Below, piece after piece: positions 1 to 11,653 of a stretch of 43,354 nucleotides of DNA (position 1 is the stretch's first letter; the number at the start of each line of letters is the position of its first letter). The position numbers and the translations under genes are program-made. Below the pieces are notes generated by a model, which did not search any database, was not told the DNA's origin, and saw nothing but the letters and a program-made list of their open reading frames with translations. The DNA is taken from positions 1-43,354 of the forward strand of contig NZ_CDBH01000053.1 in the NCBI RefSeq assembly GCF_000820305.1, in the 5' to 3' direction. This DNA comes from Aeromonas dhakensis. Lineage in GTDB: Bacteria; Pseudomonadota; Gammaproteobacteria; Enterobacterales; Aeromonadaceae.

Positions 1-201
1 GCCTATGGCAGTGCGGGCGGGGTGGGGCAGGTGGCCCTGTTCAGCGGCCTCTACCTGGTCATTTGTCTGTGCTCCATCGCCTGCTGGGCCTATGCCGGCA
101 GTCGCCTGCAGGGGTTGCTGCTGGTGCCGCAGCGGCTGCGCTGGTTCAACCGGGCGATGGCGCTGTTGTTGCTGCTCTGCGCCGCCTATCTGGTGCGCTA
201 G
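1..201 (+). CDS. LysE/RhtB-type amino acid exporter, C-terminal fragment
   Basis: The reading frame is open from base 1 and ends at TAG 199-201, so only the last 66 codons are present; the start lies left of the window. The peptide has two hydrophobic stretches (about residues 13-33 and 52-63) separated by a short basic loop (SRLQGLLLVPQRLRW). This fits the last two membrane helices of the LysE/RhtB exporters, which are about 200 residues long with six helices. The neighbouring convergent AraC regulator is a common partner of such exporters. The family call rests on this short tail and context; another small inner-membrane exporter is possible. Confidence 0.55.
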   Translation, partial: AYGSAGGVGQVALFSGLYLVICLCSIACWAYAGSRLQGLLLVPQRLRWFNRAMALLLLLCAAYLVR

Positions 202-1031
202 CCCGGCCGGGTCAGCTGGTTGCGGTAGTGGCCCGGGGTGGCGGCCACCCGCCGTTTGAACTGGCGCTGGAAGTGGGCCTGATCGGCAAAACCGCTGGCC
301 AGCGCCACCTCTGCCAGCGGCTCTCCCCGCCTGAGCAGGGTGCGGGCGTGGCGGATGCGCTGATCGAGCAGGTAGGCGTGGGGCGTCATGCCGTAGTGGC
401 GGCTGAAGCTGCGCACGAAGTGGGAGGGGGTGAGCCCGGCCACCGCGCTCAATTGCGCGAGGGTGAGGGCGCTGCTGCAGTCGTCCTGCATCAGCTCGGC
501 GGCCCGCTGCAGGTGCTGCGGCGGCCGATCGTCCCAGCTGGCCGGAGTGAGTCTGGCCAGCAGCTGACGGCTGAACTGGTGGCAGGCCACCTCGTGCGCC
601 AGCGGCTCCGACTCCTGCCACAACTGCCGATGGAGCCGGCACAGCCCCTGATAGAGCAGGGGATCCCGGCTGGCGGTCATGTCGAAGGGGCGAAATTCGT
701 GGCCCAGCCCGGCTTCCTCTTGCTGGCGCTGCAGCCAGCCGGTGTCGAGGTAGAACATCAGATAGGACCAGGGTTCATCGGCTACCGGGTTGCAGGCATG
801 CACCTCTTCCGGGTTCATCAGCACCAGGTGGCCGCGGCCGACCTCCTGCCGGCTGCGCTGGTTGAGATAGTGGCTGTGGCCGCCGGTGATGGCGCCGATG
901 GAGAAGTGGGGGTGGCTGTGCTTGTCGTAGCAGACGCGGCGGCCATCCTGCACCGCCCGCGCCTCGATGAAAGGCAGGGCCGGATCGTGCCAGAAGCTGT
1001 GGTGATCCGGCGCCGTGTCGGCCCTGCTCAT
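198..1031 (-). CDS. AraC family transcriptional regulator
   Basis: This 277-residue protein has an N-terminal cupin-like sensor domain (about residues 35-90, with HSHPHFSIG and a GHLVLMNPEEVH segment) and a C-terminal AraC/XylS domain (about 165-270). Two helix-turn-helix motifs are visible there: LTLAQLSAVAGLTPSHFVR and LAEVALASGFADQAHFQR, followed by the usual Phe-Lys-Arg and Thr-Pro signature. It is the type of one-component regulator often paired with LysE exporters. Its stop codon overlaps that of the convergent exporter in a CTAG palindrome. It starts just 3 bases from the livF stop on the same strand, so read-through from the liv operon is possible. The ligand is unknown. Confidence 0.85.
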   Translation of the reverse strand: MSRADTAPDHHSFWHDPALPFIEARAVQDGRRVCYDKHSHPHFSIGAITGGHSHYLNQRSRQEVGRGHLVLMNPEEVHACNPVADEPWSYLMFYLDTGWLQRQQEEAGLGHEFRPFDMTASRDPLLYQGLCRLHRQLWQESEPLAHEVACHQFSRQLLARLTPASWDDRPPQHLQRAAELMQDDCSSALTLAQLSAVAGLTPSHFVRSFSRHYGMTPHAYLLDQRIRHARTLLRRGEPLAEVALASGFADQAHFQRQFKRRVAATPGHYRNQLTRPG

Positions 1032-1034
1032 GGG

Positions 1035-1736
1035 TCAGCCGCCGAGATAGGCCTGGCGGACGGCCGGGTTGGTCAAGAGGGCGGCCCCCGTGTCTTGCAG
1101 CACCACGTGGCCGTTCTCCAGCACATAGCCGCGATCGGCCAGCTTGAGCGCCTGGTTGGCGTTCTGCTCCACCAGGAAGATGGTCATGCCGTCGCGGCGC
1201 AGCTGCTCTATGGTGTCGAAGATCTGCTGGATGACGATGGGGGCCAGCCCCAGCGAGGGTTCATCCAGCAGCAGCAGGCGCGGCTTGCTCATCAGGGCGC
1301 GGCCGATGGCCAGCATCTGCTGCTCACCGCCGGACATGGTGCCGGCGCGCTGCTCCAGTCGCTCATGCAGGCGCGGGAACAGGGTGAAAATCTGATCCAG
1401 CAGGCCGCGCTGCTCGGCCTTGTCGACGAAGAAGGCCCCCATCAGCAGGTTCTCCTCCACCGTCAGGCGAGCGAAGATGCGGCGCCCCTCCGGCACCACG
1501 GCGATGTCCTTGCGCATGATGCGGGCGGTGGAGAGCGAGTCTATCTGCTCCCCCTCGAACCAGATGGAGCCGCTGCTGGGCTTGGGCTCGCCGCACAGGG
1601 TCATCAGCAGGGTGGTCTTGCCGGCACCGTTGGCGCCGATCAGGGTGACGATTTCCCCCTCTTTCACCTCGACGCTGACGTCGTGCAGCGCCTGGATCTT
1701 GCCGTAGTGGGTCGATACGTTGCGAAGTTCTAACAT
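1035..1736 (-). CDS. livF: Branched-chain amino acid ABC transporter ATP-binding protein LivF
   Basis: LivF is one of two ATPase subunits that power uptake of leucine, isoleucine and valine through LivHM. The 233-residue protein has all ABC motifs: Walker A GANGAGKTT (34-42), signature MSGGEQQ (134-140) and Walker B LLLLDEP (154-160), followed by the switch His region. Its length equals that usual for LivF. It is the last gene of livJ-livH-livM-livG-livF and starts 10 bases after the livG stop. No terminator is seen between it and the AraC gene. Confidence 0.95.
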   Translation of the reverse strand: MLELRNVSTHYGKIQALHDVSVEVKEGEIVTLIGANGAGKTTLLMTLCGEPKPSSGSIWFEGEQIDSLSTARIMRKDIAVVPEGRRIFARLTVEENLLMGAFFVDKAEQRGLLDQIFTLFPRLHERLEQRAGTMSGGEQQMLAIGRALMSKPRLLLLDEPSLGLAPIVIQQIFDTIEQLRRDGMTIFLVEQNANQALKLADRGYVLENGHVVLQDTGAALLTNPAVRQAYLGG

Positions 1737-1746
1737 CTTTTTGTCC

Positions 1747-2520
1747 TTACGACTCGCCCAGATAGGCCTTGATCACTGCCGGATTGCTGCGGATTTCATC
1801 CGGCTTGCCGTGGGCCAGCGGGGTACCCTGGTTGACCACGAAGATGCGGTTGGAGATCTCCATCACCAGCTTCATGTCGTGCTCGATCAGCAGCACCGAG
1901 ACCCCGAACTCGTCCCGCAGGTTGGAGATAAGCTCGTTCAGCTCGTCGGTCTCGTGGGGGTTGAGGCCGGCGGCCGGCTCGTCCAGCATCAGCAGCTCGG
2001 GCCGGGTCGCCATGCAGCGGGCTATCTCGAGCCGGCGCTGCTGACCATAGGCCAGGTTACCGGCGGCGCGGTTGGCGAGATCCTTGAGCCCCACCTTCTC
2101 CAGCCAGAAGGCGGACTGCTCCAGCCCCTCCCGCTCGGCGCGGCGAAAGGCCGGGGTCTTGAACAGCCCGGCCAGAAAACCGGTGTTGAGGTGCCTGTGC
2201 TGGGCCACCAGCAGGTTTTCCACCGCCGTCATGTCCTTGAACAGCCGCACGTGCTGAAAGGTGCGCACGATTCCCTTGCGGGCGATGAGGTGACCGGGCA
2301 GCCCCTGGATCTCCTCGCCCTTGTAGCGAATGATGCCGCCGCTCGGGCGGTAGAAGCCGGTCAGGCAGTTGAAGATGGTGGTCTTGCCGGCCCCGTTGGG
2401 ACCTATGATGGAGATCACCTCCCCCTTTTCCACATCCAGCTTGACCCCGTTGACGGCCAGCAACCCTCCGAAGCGCATCGACAGATCAGAGACTTCCATT
2501 AACTTCTGATGAGTACTCAT
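1747..2520 (-). CDS. livG: Branched-chain amino acid ABC transporter ATP-binding protein LivG
   Basis: LivG is the second ATPase of the Liv transporter. The chosen start (MSTHQKLMEV) gives 257 residues, normal for LivG. Walker A GPNGAGKTT lies at 40-48, the signature region LAYGQQRRLEIAR at about 157-169, and Walker B LLMLDEP at 176-182. The long LivG-type insertion precedes the signature. The start codon overlaps the stop of an upstream 35-codon mini-ORF as ATGA, which suggests translational coupling. A start 10 codons earlier is open but lies inside that mini-ORF and has no family support. Confidence 0.94.
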   Translation of the reverse strand: MSTHQKLMEVSDLSMRFGGLLAVNGVKLDVEKGEVISIIGPNGAGKTTIFNCLTGFYRPSGGIIRYKGEEIQGLPGHLIARKGIVRTFQHVRLFKDMTAVENLLVAQHRHLNTGFLAGLFKTPAFRRAEREGLEQSAFWLEKVGLKDLANRAAGNLAYGQQRRLEIARCMATRPELLMLDEPAAGLNPHETDELNELISNLRDEFGVSVLLIEHDMKLVMEISNRIFVVNQGTPLAHGKPDEIRSNPAVIKAYLGES

Positions 2521-2624
2521 TTTTTCAGCTCCCAGTCCAGGGTGGAGCAAGTCACCGCCAGCAATCCGGCCAGATAGCGCATCGACAGCTCAGAGACGTC
2601 CAACAACTTCTGATGCGTACTCAT
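2517..2624 (-). pseudogene. 35-codon partial tandem duplicate of the livG 5' end
   Basis: Between livM and livG lies a second copy of the start of livG. It reads [17 protein letters not shown] and continues into LLAV, then ends DWELKK. By my count 44 of its first 49 bases match livG, and the amino acid changes there are conservative (Met/Leu, Glu/Asp, Asp/Glu). Its ATG overlaps the livM stop (ATGA) and its TGA overlaps the livG start (ATGA), so it is threaded in frame-coupled fashion through the operon. It lacks Walker A and cannot be an ATPase. It may be a relic of a tandem duplication, or a short translated linker that passes ribosomes from livM to livG. Confidence 0.75.
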
Positions 2625-3888
2625 TTCTTCAACTCCAGATGCGGACGGGTCATCGGCAGCAATCCTTGTGGCCGCCAGATCATCATGAACACCATCAAGA
2701 GGCCGAACATCAGCATGCGGTACTCGTTGAACTCGCGCGCCAGCTCCGGCAGCACCGTCATCACGATGGCGGCCAGCACCACCCCGATCTGGGAGCCCAT
2801 GCCGCCCAGCACCACGATGGCGAGCACGATGGCCGACTCGATGAAGACGAAGGACTCCGGGCTGATGAAGCCCTGGCGCGAGGCGAAGAAGCTGCCGGCG
2901 AAGCCCGCGAAACAGGCGCCTATGGTGAAGGCGGTCAGCTTGATGATGGTGGGGTTGAGCCCCAGCGACTTGCAGGCGATCTCGTCTTCCCGCAGCGCCT
3001 CCCAGGCGCGGCCGAGCGGCATGCGCAGCAGGCGGTTGATGACGAACAGGGTCGCCACCACCAGCACCAGCGCCATCAGGTAGAGGAAGATCACCTTGTG
3101 GTTGGCGTTGTAGGCGATGCCGAAGAATTCGTGGAAGGTCTCGAAGCCGCCATCCTTGACGGTGCGGTTGAACTCCAGCCCCCCCAGGGTCGGTTTGGGA
3201 ATGCCGGAGATGCCGTTCGGGCCGCCGGTCAGGCTGGTCATGTTGTTGAGCAGGATGCGGATGATCTCGCCAAAGCCCAGGGTGACGATGGCCAGGTAAT
3301 CCCCCCGCAGCCGCAGCACCGGGAAGCCGAGCAGGAAGCCGAAGGTGGCCGCCATCAGGCCGGCTATGGGCAGGCACTCCCAGAAGCTGAGCCCGAAGTA
3401 GCTGTTGAGCAGGGCATAGCTGTAGGCGCCGACCGCGTAGAAGCCGACATAGCCGAGATCGAGCAGGCCGGCGAGGCCCACCACCACGTTCAGACCCAGC
3501 CCCAGCATGATATAGATCAGGGTGAGGGTGGCGAGATCGATGGCGCCGCGGGAGGCCATGAAGGGCCAGCTCACCGCAAACAGCAGCACCAGTACGGCGG
3601 TCAGGTTATAGAGCTTGGGCGCCTCTTCCGGGCTTGGCAGCACCAGCTTGGTGAAGCCGACCGAGAAGCCGCTGATGGAGGCCTGGAACAGCCGGCTTAT
3701 CTGGCCGCGCAGCATCTGGAACCAGAACACCAGGGTGGCGCCGCCCAACAGCCAGGCCAGCGACACGTCGAGCCGGCTCACCACCAGCAGGCGGGTGCCG
3801 TCGGTCTCCAGCTTGAAGCCGAGCAGCCAGAAGGAGAGCACCAGCAGTACCAGGCTGGCGATGCAGGCATGAATGAATTGGCGTTTCA

Positions 3889-3892
<4 letters not shown>
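2621..3892 (-). CDS. livM: Branched-chain amino acid ABC transporter permease LivM
   Basis: LivM is a 423-residue inner-membrane permease that forms the translocation path with LivH. About ten hydrophobic segments are visible. The LivM hallmark region around [19 protein letters not shown] and the cytoplasmic loop [18 protein letters not shown], which contacts the ATPases, are both present. The length agrees with enterobacterial LivM. The first Met overlaps the livH stop by 4 bases (ATGA); a second Met follows at once, so either may be used. The C terminus reads HLELKK, and the tail of the adjacent mini-ORF has a similar ending. Confidence 0.94.
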
Positions 3893-4815
<923 letters not shown>

Positions 4816-4849
4816 ACTGCGATCCCTGTACTTGCCCGCAAAGAAAGGA

Positions 4850-4869
4850 GGGGTGACTCACGTCACCCC
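4850..4869 (-). promoter_or_regulatory. Intercistronic stem-loop between livJ and livH
   Basis: A perfect 8-bp inverted repeat, GGGGTGAC / GTCACCCC with a 4-base loop, begins 10 bases after the livJ stop. No U-run follows it on the minus strand. It therefore looks more like a partial terminator or 3'-end-protecting hairpin than a full terminator. Such hairpins after a binding-protein gene commonly let it be expressed above the membrane subunits; that role is inferred here. Confidence 0.6.
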
Positions 4870-4879
4870 GACCGGCAGA

Positions 4880-6001
4880 TTACTTGAGTTGGGTAGAGGT
4901 ACCGTCGGCGTGCCACTGGAACACACCGAATTCAAACCCTTTCAGGTCGCCGTTGGGAGCCCAGCTGAGGGGGCCCATCACGGTATCGACCGGTGCGGCC
5001 TTGATGGCGGCGGCAACGGCAGCCGGGTCATCCTCACCCGCCTTGGCGATACCGGCAGCCAGGGTTTGCACCGCGGCATAGGTGGTCCACACGAACGGAC
5101 CGGAGGAGTCCTGACCCTTGGCTTTGAACGCGGCAACCAGCGGGGCGTTGGCCGGCACCAGGTCGTACTTGTTCGGCAGGGTGACCAGCAGGCCTTCGGA
5201 AGCCGGGCCGCCGATGGCGGAGATGTCCTTGTTACCCACCCCTTCCGGACCCATGAACTTGGCCTTGAGGCCCTTCTCGCCGGCCTGACGCAGGATCAAA
5301 CCCAGCTCAGGGTGATAGCCGCCGTAGTAGACGAAATCGACGTTCTCTTTCTGCAGCTTGGCGATCAGGGCGGAGAAGTCCTTGTCACCGGCGGTGATGC
5401 CTTCAAACGCCACCACCTTGACGCCGGCCTTGTCCAGCGCCGCTTTCACGCTGGAGGCGATGCCTTCACCGTACTGTTTCTTGTCGTGGATGACGGCCAC
5501 GCGCTGGGGTTTGACCTGCTCGATGATGTATTTGGCGGCAGTCGGCCCCTGGTCGCTGTCCAGGCCGATGGTACGCAGCACCAGCTGATAGCCGCGCTCG
5601 GTGATCTTGGGGTTGGTGGAGGCCGGGGTCACCATCAGCACGCCTTCATCTTCATAGATGTCGGAGGCGGGCAGGGTGTTATCGGAGCAGAGATGGCCGA
5701 CCACGAACTTGACGCCGTCGTTGATCACCTTGTTGGCGACCGCCACGGCCTGTTTCGGATCGCAGGCATCGTCATAGATGACGGCTTCGATCTGCTTGCC
5801 CTTGATGCCGCCGGCCTTGTTGATCTGCTCGACCGCCATCTTGCCGCCGGTGAACTGCATGTCGCCGTACTGGGCGACCGGGCCAGTGACCGGACCGGCG
5901 ATGCCGATCTTGATGGTATCCGCCGCGTGGACCAGTGAGACCGATCCGAACAGGGCCATAGAAACCGCTACCCTGACTGCCATTTTGCTCAACTTATTCA
6001 T
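4880..6001 (-). CDS. livJ: Periplasmic branched-chain amino acid-binding protein (LivJ/LivK type)
   Basis: This 373-residue type I periplasmic binding protein captures leucine, isoleucine or valine for LivHMGF. A Sec signal peptide covers residues 1-26 (positive [10 protein letters not shown], hydrophobic core, VHA cleavage site), so the mature form starts ADTIKIG. Family motifs include [44 protein letters not shown] and [14 protein letters not shown], all typical of LivJ. The start is backed by AAGGGA about 8 bases upstream. It is the first gene of the liv operon and has a long A+T-rich upstream region. Confidence 0.95.
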   Translation of the reverse strand: MNKLSKMAVRVAVSMALFGSVSLVHAADTIKIGIAGPVTGPVAQYGDMQFTGGKMAVEQINKAGGIKGKQIEAVIYDDACDPKQAVAVANKVINDGVKFVVGHLCSDNTLPASDIYEDEGVLMVTPASTNPKITERGYQLVLRTIGLDSDQGPTAAKYIIEQVKPQRVAVIHDKKQYGEGIASSVKAALDKAGVKVVAFEGITAGDKDFSALIAKLQKENVDFVYYGGYHPELGLILRQAGEKGLKAKFMGPEGVGNKDISAIGGPASEGLLVTLPNKYDLVPANAPLVAAFKAKGQDSSGPFVWTTYAAVQTLAAGIAKAGEDDPAAVAAAIKAAPVDTVMGPLSWAPNGDLKGFEFGVFQWHADGTSTQLK

Positions 6002-6436
6002 CGATTCGTCCCTTAATCAGTGGATTGTTTCATTTTCCGTGTGCCATTCCGAACCGTGATCCCGCCAGTCCGGCAATAGGTATGGTTCTATCATTCCTCG
6101 CTGGGCAATAACAAGCTGTTAAAGATACTAACCAGAGAGGGGGTAATAGTGCTTTTTTGAAACAAATATCTAATTACAGTTATCTATTTAGAAGTTGATG
6201 CTGATGATGGCAATTAACATCTTCTCAACAAGGCGCACTTTCGATAAATGATAGATGAAAAAACTGACGATATTTTACTCTGACGCTGCTCCCATTTTGA
6301 CCAAAATCCGTTTGCGCAAATAGAAATGACCGCCTAGATTAGCCAGCATTGACAATTCATTGGCAGCACTCGTTAAAACCAAGCCTTTATTCGGGAAATC
6401 TGCTAATGTTCCGCCTTTGATCTTCAGGAGACAGAG
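6002..6436. promoter_or_regulatory. Divergent intergenic region, livJ / LacI-type regulator
   Basis: This 435-bp region is clearly more A+T-rich than the genes on either side and must hold the promoters for the minus-strand liv operon and the plus-strand regulator. On the plus strand TTGACA (6349-6354), then 18 bases and TTAAAA (6373-6378), is a weak candidate promoter for the regulator. An AGGAGA ribosome-binding site lies just before the regulator ATG. I could not define a trustworthy Lrp or other operator by eye. Confidence 0.5.
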
Positions 6437-7441
6437 ATGGCCACTATCAAGGATGTCGCCTCCCGCGCAGGCGTATCCATCTCCACCGTCTCACATGTAC
6501 TCAATCACACTCGTCGGGTCAGCGAAGACGCAACCCAAAAAGTGCTTGAGGCGGTGGCAGAACTCAACTACGCGCCCAACTCGGTAGCGCGCAGCCTCAA
6601 GATAAACTCGACCAAGACCATCGGCATGCTGGTGACCACCAGTGCCAACCCCTTCTTTGCGGAAGTGGTGCAAGGGGTGGAGGCGTACTGCTTCGAGCAG
6701 GGCTACAGCCTGATCCTCTGCAACACCGAGAACCAGCCGCCCCGTCAGCAGCACTACCTGCGCATGCTGATGGAGAAGCGGGTCGACGGTCTGCTGGTGT
6801 TGGGAACCGACATCGATACCCCGCTGCGCGACATGCTGCGCATCCACAAGAACGTGCCGCAAGTGGTGCTGGACTGGGGTACCGAGTGCGATTTTGCCAA
6901 CGTCATCAATGACAACGCCCGCATCGGGGCACGCCTGGCCGTGCGTCATTTGCTGGAGCAGGGTCACCGCGACATCGTCTGCATCACGGGTCAGCTGGCC
7001 AAGCCGACCACCCAGCAGCGGCTGGACGGGGTGCGCGATGCCCTGGCCGAGCAGGGTCTGACCCTGAAAGACGAGCAGGTCTTCGAAGGGGATTACGAGA
7101 GCCAGAGCGGCTTCGATGCCATGCAGCGGATCCTGGCCCTCACCCCGCGGCCGACCGCGGTGTTTGCCTTCGACGATCCCATGGCCATCGGCGCCATCTG
7201 CGCCGCCTGGGAAGCCGGGGTCAAGGTGCCGGACGATATCTCCATGATCGGTTATGACGACGTGGAGATGGCGCGCTTCTCCAGCCCGCCGCTCACCACC
7301 ATCCGCCACCCCAAGGCCGAGCTCGGCCTGCTGGCGGTGCAGCAGCTGGTGAGCCGGATCCGCAACAAGGAGCTGGAGGTCGAGTCGATGACGGTGCAGC
7401 CCGAGCTCATCGTCCGCCGCTCGGTCAAGTCCCTGCGCTGA
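6437..7441 (+). CDS. LacI family transcriptional regulator, RbsR/PurR-like
   Basis: This 334-residue repressor has an N-terminal LacI helix-turn-helix (MATIKDVASRAGVSISTVSH, residues 1-20), a hinge helix with SVARSLK, and a type I periplasmic-binding-like sensor domain. The segment GMLVTTSANPFFAEVVQGVE with CFEQGYSLILCNTE most resembles ribose repressor RbsR. However, no rbs transport or kinase genes are present in the window. It is convergent with the phospho-alpha-glucosidase gene across a bidirectional terminator, and that module has its own regulator. Its effector is therefore unclear: ribose, a purine or another sugar. Confidence 0.85.
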   Translation: MATIKDVASRAGVSISTVSHVLNHTRRVSEDATQKVLEAVAELNYAPNSVARSLKINSTKTIGMLVTTSANPFFAEVVQGVEAYCFEQGYSLILCNTENQPPRQQHYLRMLMEKRVDGLLVLGTDIDTPLRDMLRIHKNVPQVVLDWGTECDFANVINDNARIGARLAVRHLLEQGHRDIVCITGQLAKPTTQQRLDGVRDALAEQGLTLKDEQVFEGDYESQSGFDAMQRILALTPRPTAVFAFDDPMAIGAICAAWEAGVKVPDDISMIGYDDVEMARFSSPPLTTIRHPKAELGLLAVQQLVSRIRNKELEVESMTVQPELIVRRSVKSLR

Positions 7442-7470
7442 TCGCGCCACGGCAGAGCCAGCAACAAGAA

Positions 7471-7501
7471 AACCCCCTCGCCAGCGAGGGGGTTTTTGTT
7501 T
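7471..7501. terminator. Bidirectional rho-independent terminator
   Basis: AACCCCCTCG / CGAGGGGGTT forms a 10-bp stem with loop CCAG, with a T-rich tail on the plus strand and a shorter T-rich tail on the minus strand. It serves the LacI-type gene (stop 7441) and the convergent glucosidase gene (stop 7511). Confidence 0.9.
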
Positions 7502-7510
7502 GGCCCGCGT

Positions 7511-10416
<2,906 letters not shown>

Positions 10417-10700
10417 ATAGCGTCCCTTTTTATTAGAGAATTGTCTGACTGCTGTTGTCGTATTGCTGAATTGAACCTAACAACAAGCGATAACCCCCTC
10501 ATGAAATATGTGGTGGTTATGTGATCCGGCGCATGCACTTATTTAGACAAAGAGATCTAATTTTTGCGATATTGTTGTACGTCTTGTTTTTGTGACGTTT
10601 TTATCGGGTTGTTTGAATTTAAAATTGTTTATTTTCAGCTGGTTGAAATAAAGGTGAGCAAATGGGTCGCCACCCCGGCTGGGTAAAGAGAGGTCTAGCA
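10417..10700. promoter_or_regulatory. Divergent control region of the alpha-glucoside module
   Basis: This 284-bp A+T-rich region separates the PTS operon from its divergent GntR-type regulator and should hold both promoters and the regulator's operator. Half-site matches to CRP (TGTGA at 10519-10523 and again near 10591) are visible, but neither has a good second half. No confident operator palindrome was found by eye. Confidence 0.45.
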
Positions 10701-11408
10701 GTGATCTACAAATCGGTGGCGGATCGATTGCGTATCCGGGTCAACGGGGCGGATTGCCGGGTGGGGGATGTCCTGCCGAGCGAGAAAACTCTGGCGAGTC
10801 AGTTCGGGGTATCGCGGATGACGGTGCGCAAGGCGGTGGACATGCTGATCGAGTGGGGGCTGGTGGAGCGGCGCCACGGCAGCGGCACCTACGTGACCAA
10901 GAAGGATGTGCAGCACGAGACCAAGGGGTTGAGCGGTTTCACCGAGCTGATGCGTGAACAGGGCCGCAGCCTGACCAGCGAGGTGCTGGAGTTTCGCACC
11001 ATGCCGGCCCCGCCCGCCATCGCCAGCCAGCTCAGGATCAAGGTGAACGAGCCGGTCTACTTCTCCAACCGGGTGCGTTCGGTGGACGGCCGGGCCCTGC
11101 TGGTGGAGGAGAGCTACATGCCGGTGCGGCTGTTTCGTACCCTCTCGGTAGCCCATCTGGAGGGATCCAAGTTCGCCTACATCGAGAACGAGTGCCAGCT
11201 CCCCATCGCCGGCAACTACGAGAGCTTCAGCGCCGTGCTGGCCGACCGGCGCATGGCCGAGCTGCTGCACATCGAGCAGGGGGCGCCCATCCTGCGACTC
11301 ACTTCGCTCTCATACGGTGAAAACGGCGAGTTTCTCAACTACTCCATCATGTTCCGCAATGCCAACGACTATCACGTCGACTACCACCTGCGCCGCGCCC
11401 GCGGCTAG
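10701..11408 (+). CDS. yidP: GntR/HutC family regulator of the alpha-glucoside module (YidP-like)
   Basis: This 235-residue regulator has an N-terminal winged helix (LPSEKTLASQFGVSRMTVRKAVDML, then RRHGSGTYV) and a C-terminal UTRA effector domain (about residues 80-230). It closely resembles E. coli YidP, which is also encoded divergently beside glvCBG, so a role as sugar-phosphate-responsive regulator of aglAB is likely. I chose GTG 10701 because YidP starts at this point (MIYKS) and AAGAGAGG lies 7 bases upstream. An ATG at 10662 with AAGGTGAG upstream would add 13 residues and cannot be excluded. Confidence 0.88.
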   Translation: MIYKSVADRLRIRVNGADCRVGDVLPSEKTLASQFGVSRMTVRKAVDMLIEWGLVERRHGSGTYVTKKDVQHETKGLSGFTELMREQGRSLTSEVLEFRTMPAPPAIASQLRIKVNEPVYFSNRVRSVDGRALLVEESYMPVRLFRTLSVAHLEGSKFAYIENECQLPIAGNYESFSAVLADRRMAELLHIEQGAPILRLTSLSYGENGEFLNYSIMFRNANDYHVDYHLRRARG

Positions 11409-11434
11409 CCTGCCCCCACCTTGTTGCGTATGCC

Positions 11435-11462
11435 AACCCCCTTGCCAACGAGGGGGTTTTTG
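11435..11462 (+). terminator. Rho-independent terminator after yidP
   Basis: AACCCCCTTG / CGAGGGGGTT with loop CCAA is followed by a T-rich run (TTTTTGTTT). The stem is almost the same sequence as the terminator at 7471, so the alpha-glucoside module is bracketed by matching terminators. Confidence 0.88.
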
Positions 11463-11653
11463 TTTGATGGGTTTGGGGTTGGTACATCAGTTCGAGTCGA
11501 ACCAGCCGCTGTTCAACAGCCGCAAGGCATAAGGTGCAACCATGGGGAGGGGCATTGGGCGCAAATGTCCCTCTCTGCCCATGCAGATCAAAATGGTCAA
11601 CTCAGATGTCAGTTATCCTTGCCGCCAGTGGTGGATGAGGCAGTGAGGGAAAC

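Noticed and set aside
63..1733. 556-codon plus-strand frame
   Set aside because: It is opposite the AraC gene and livF and is explained as a G+C-bias shadow of these real genes.
10500..10610. CRP-binding sites upstream of the PTS operon
   Set aside because: TGTGA half-sites are present, but the second half-sites are too poor to claim a full site.
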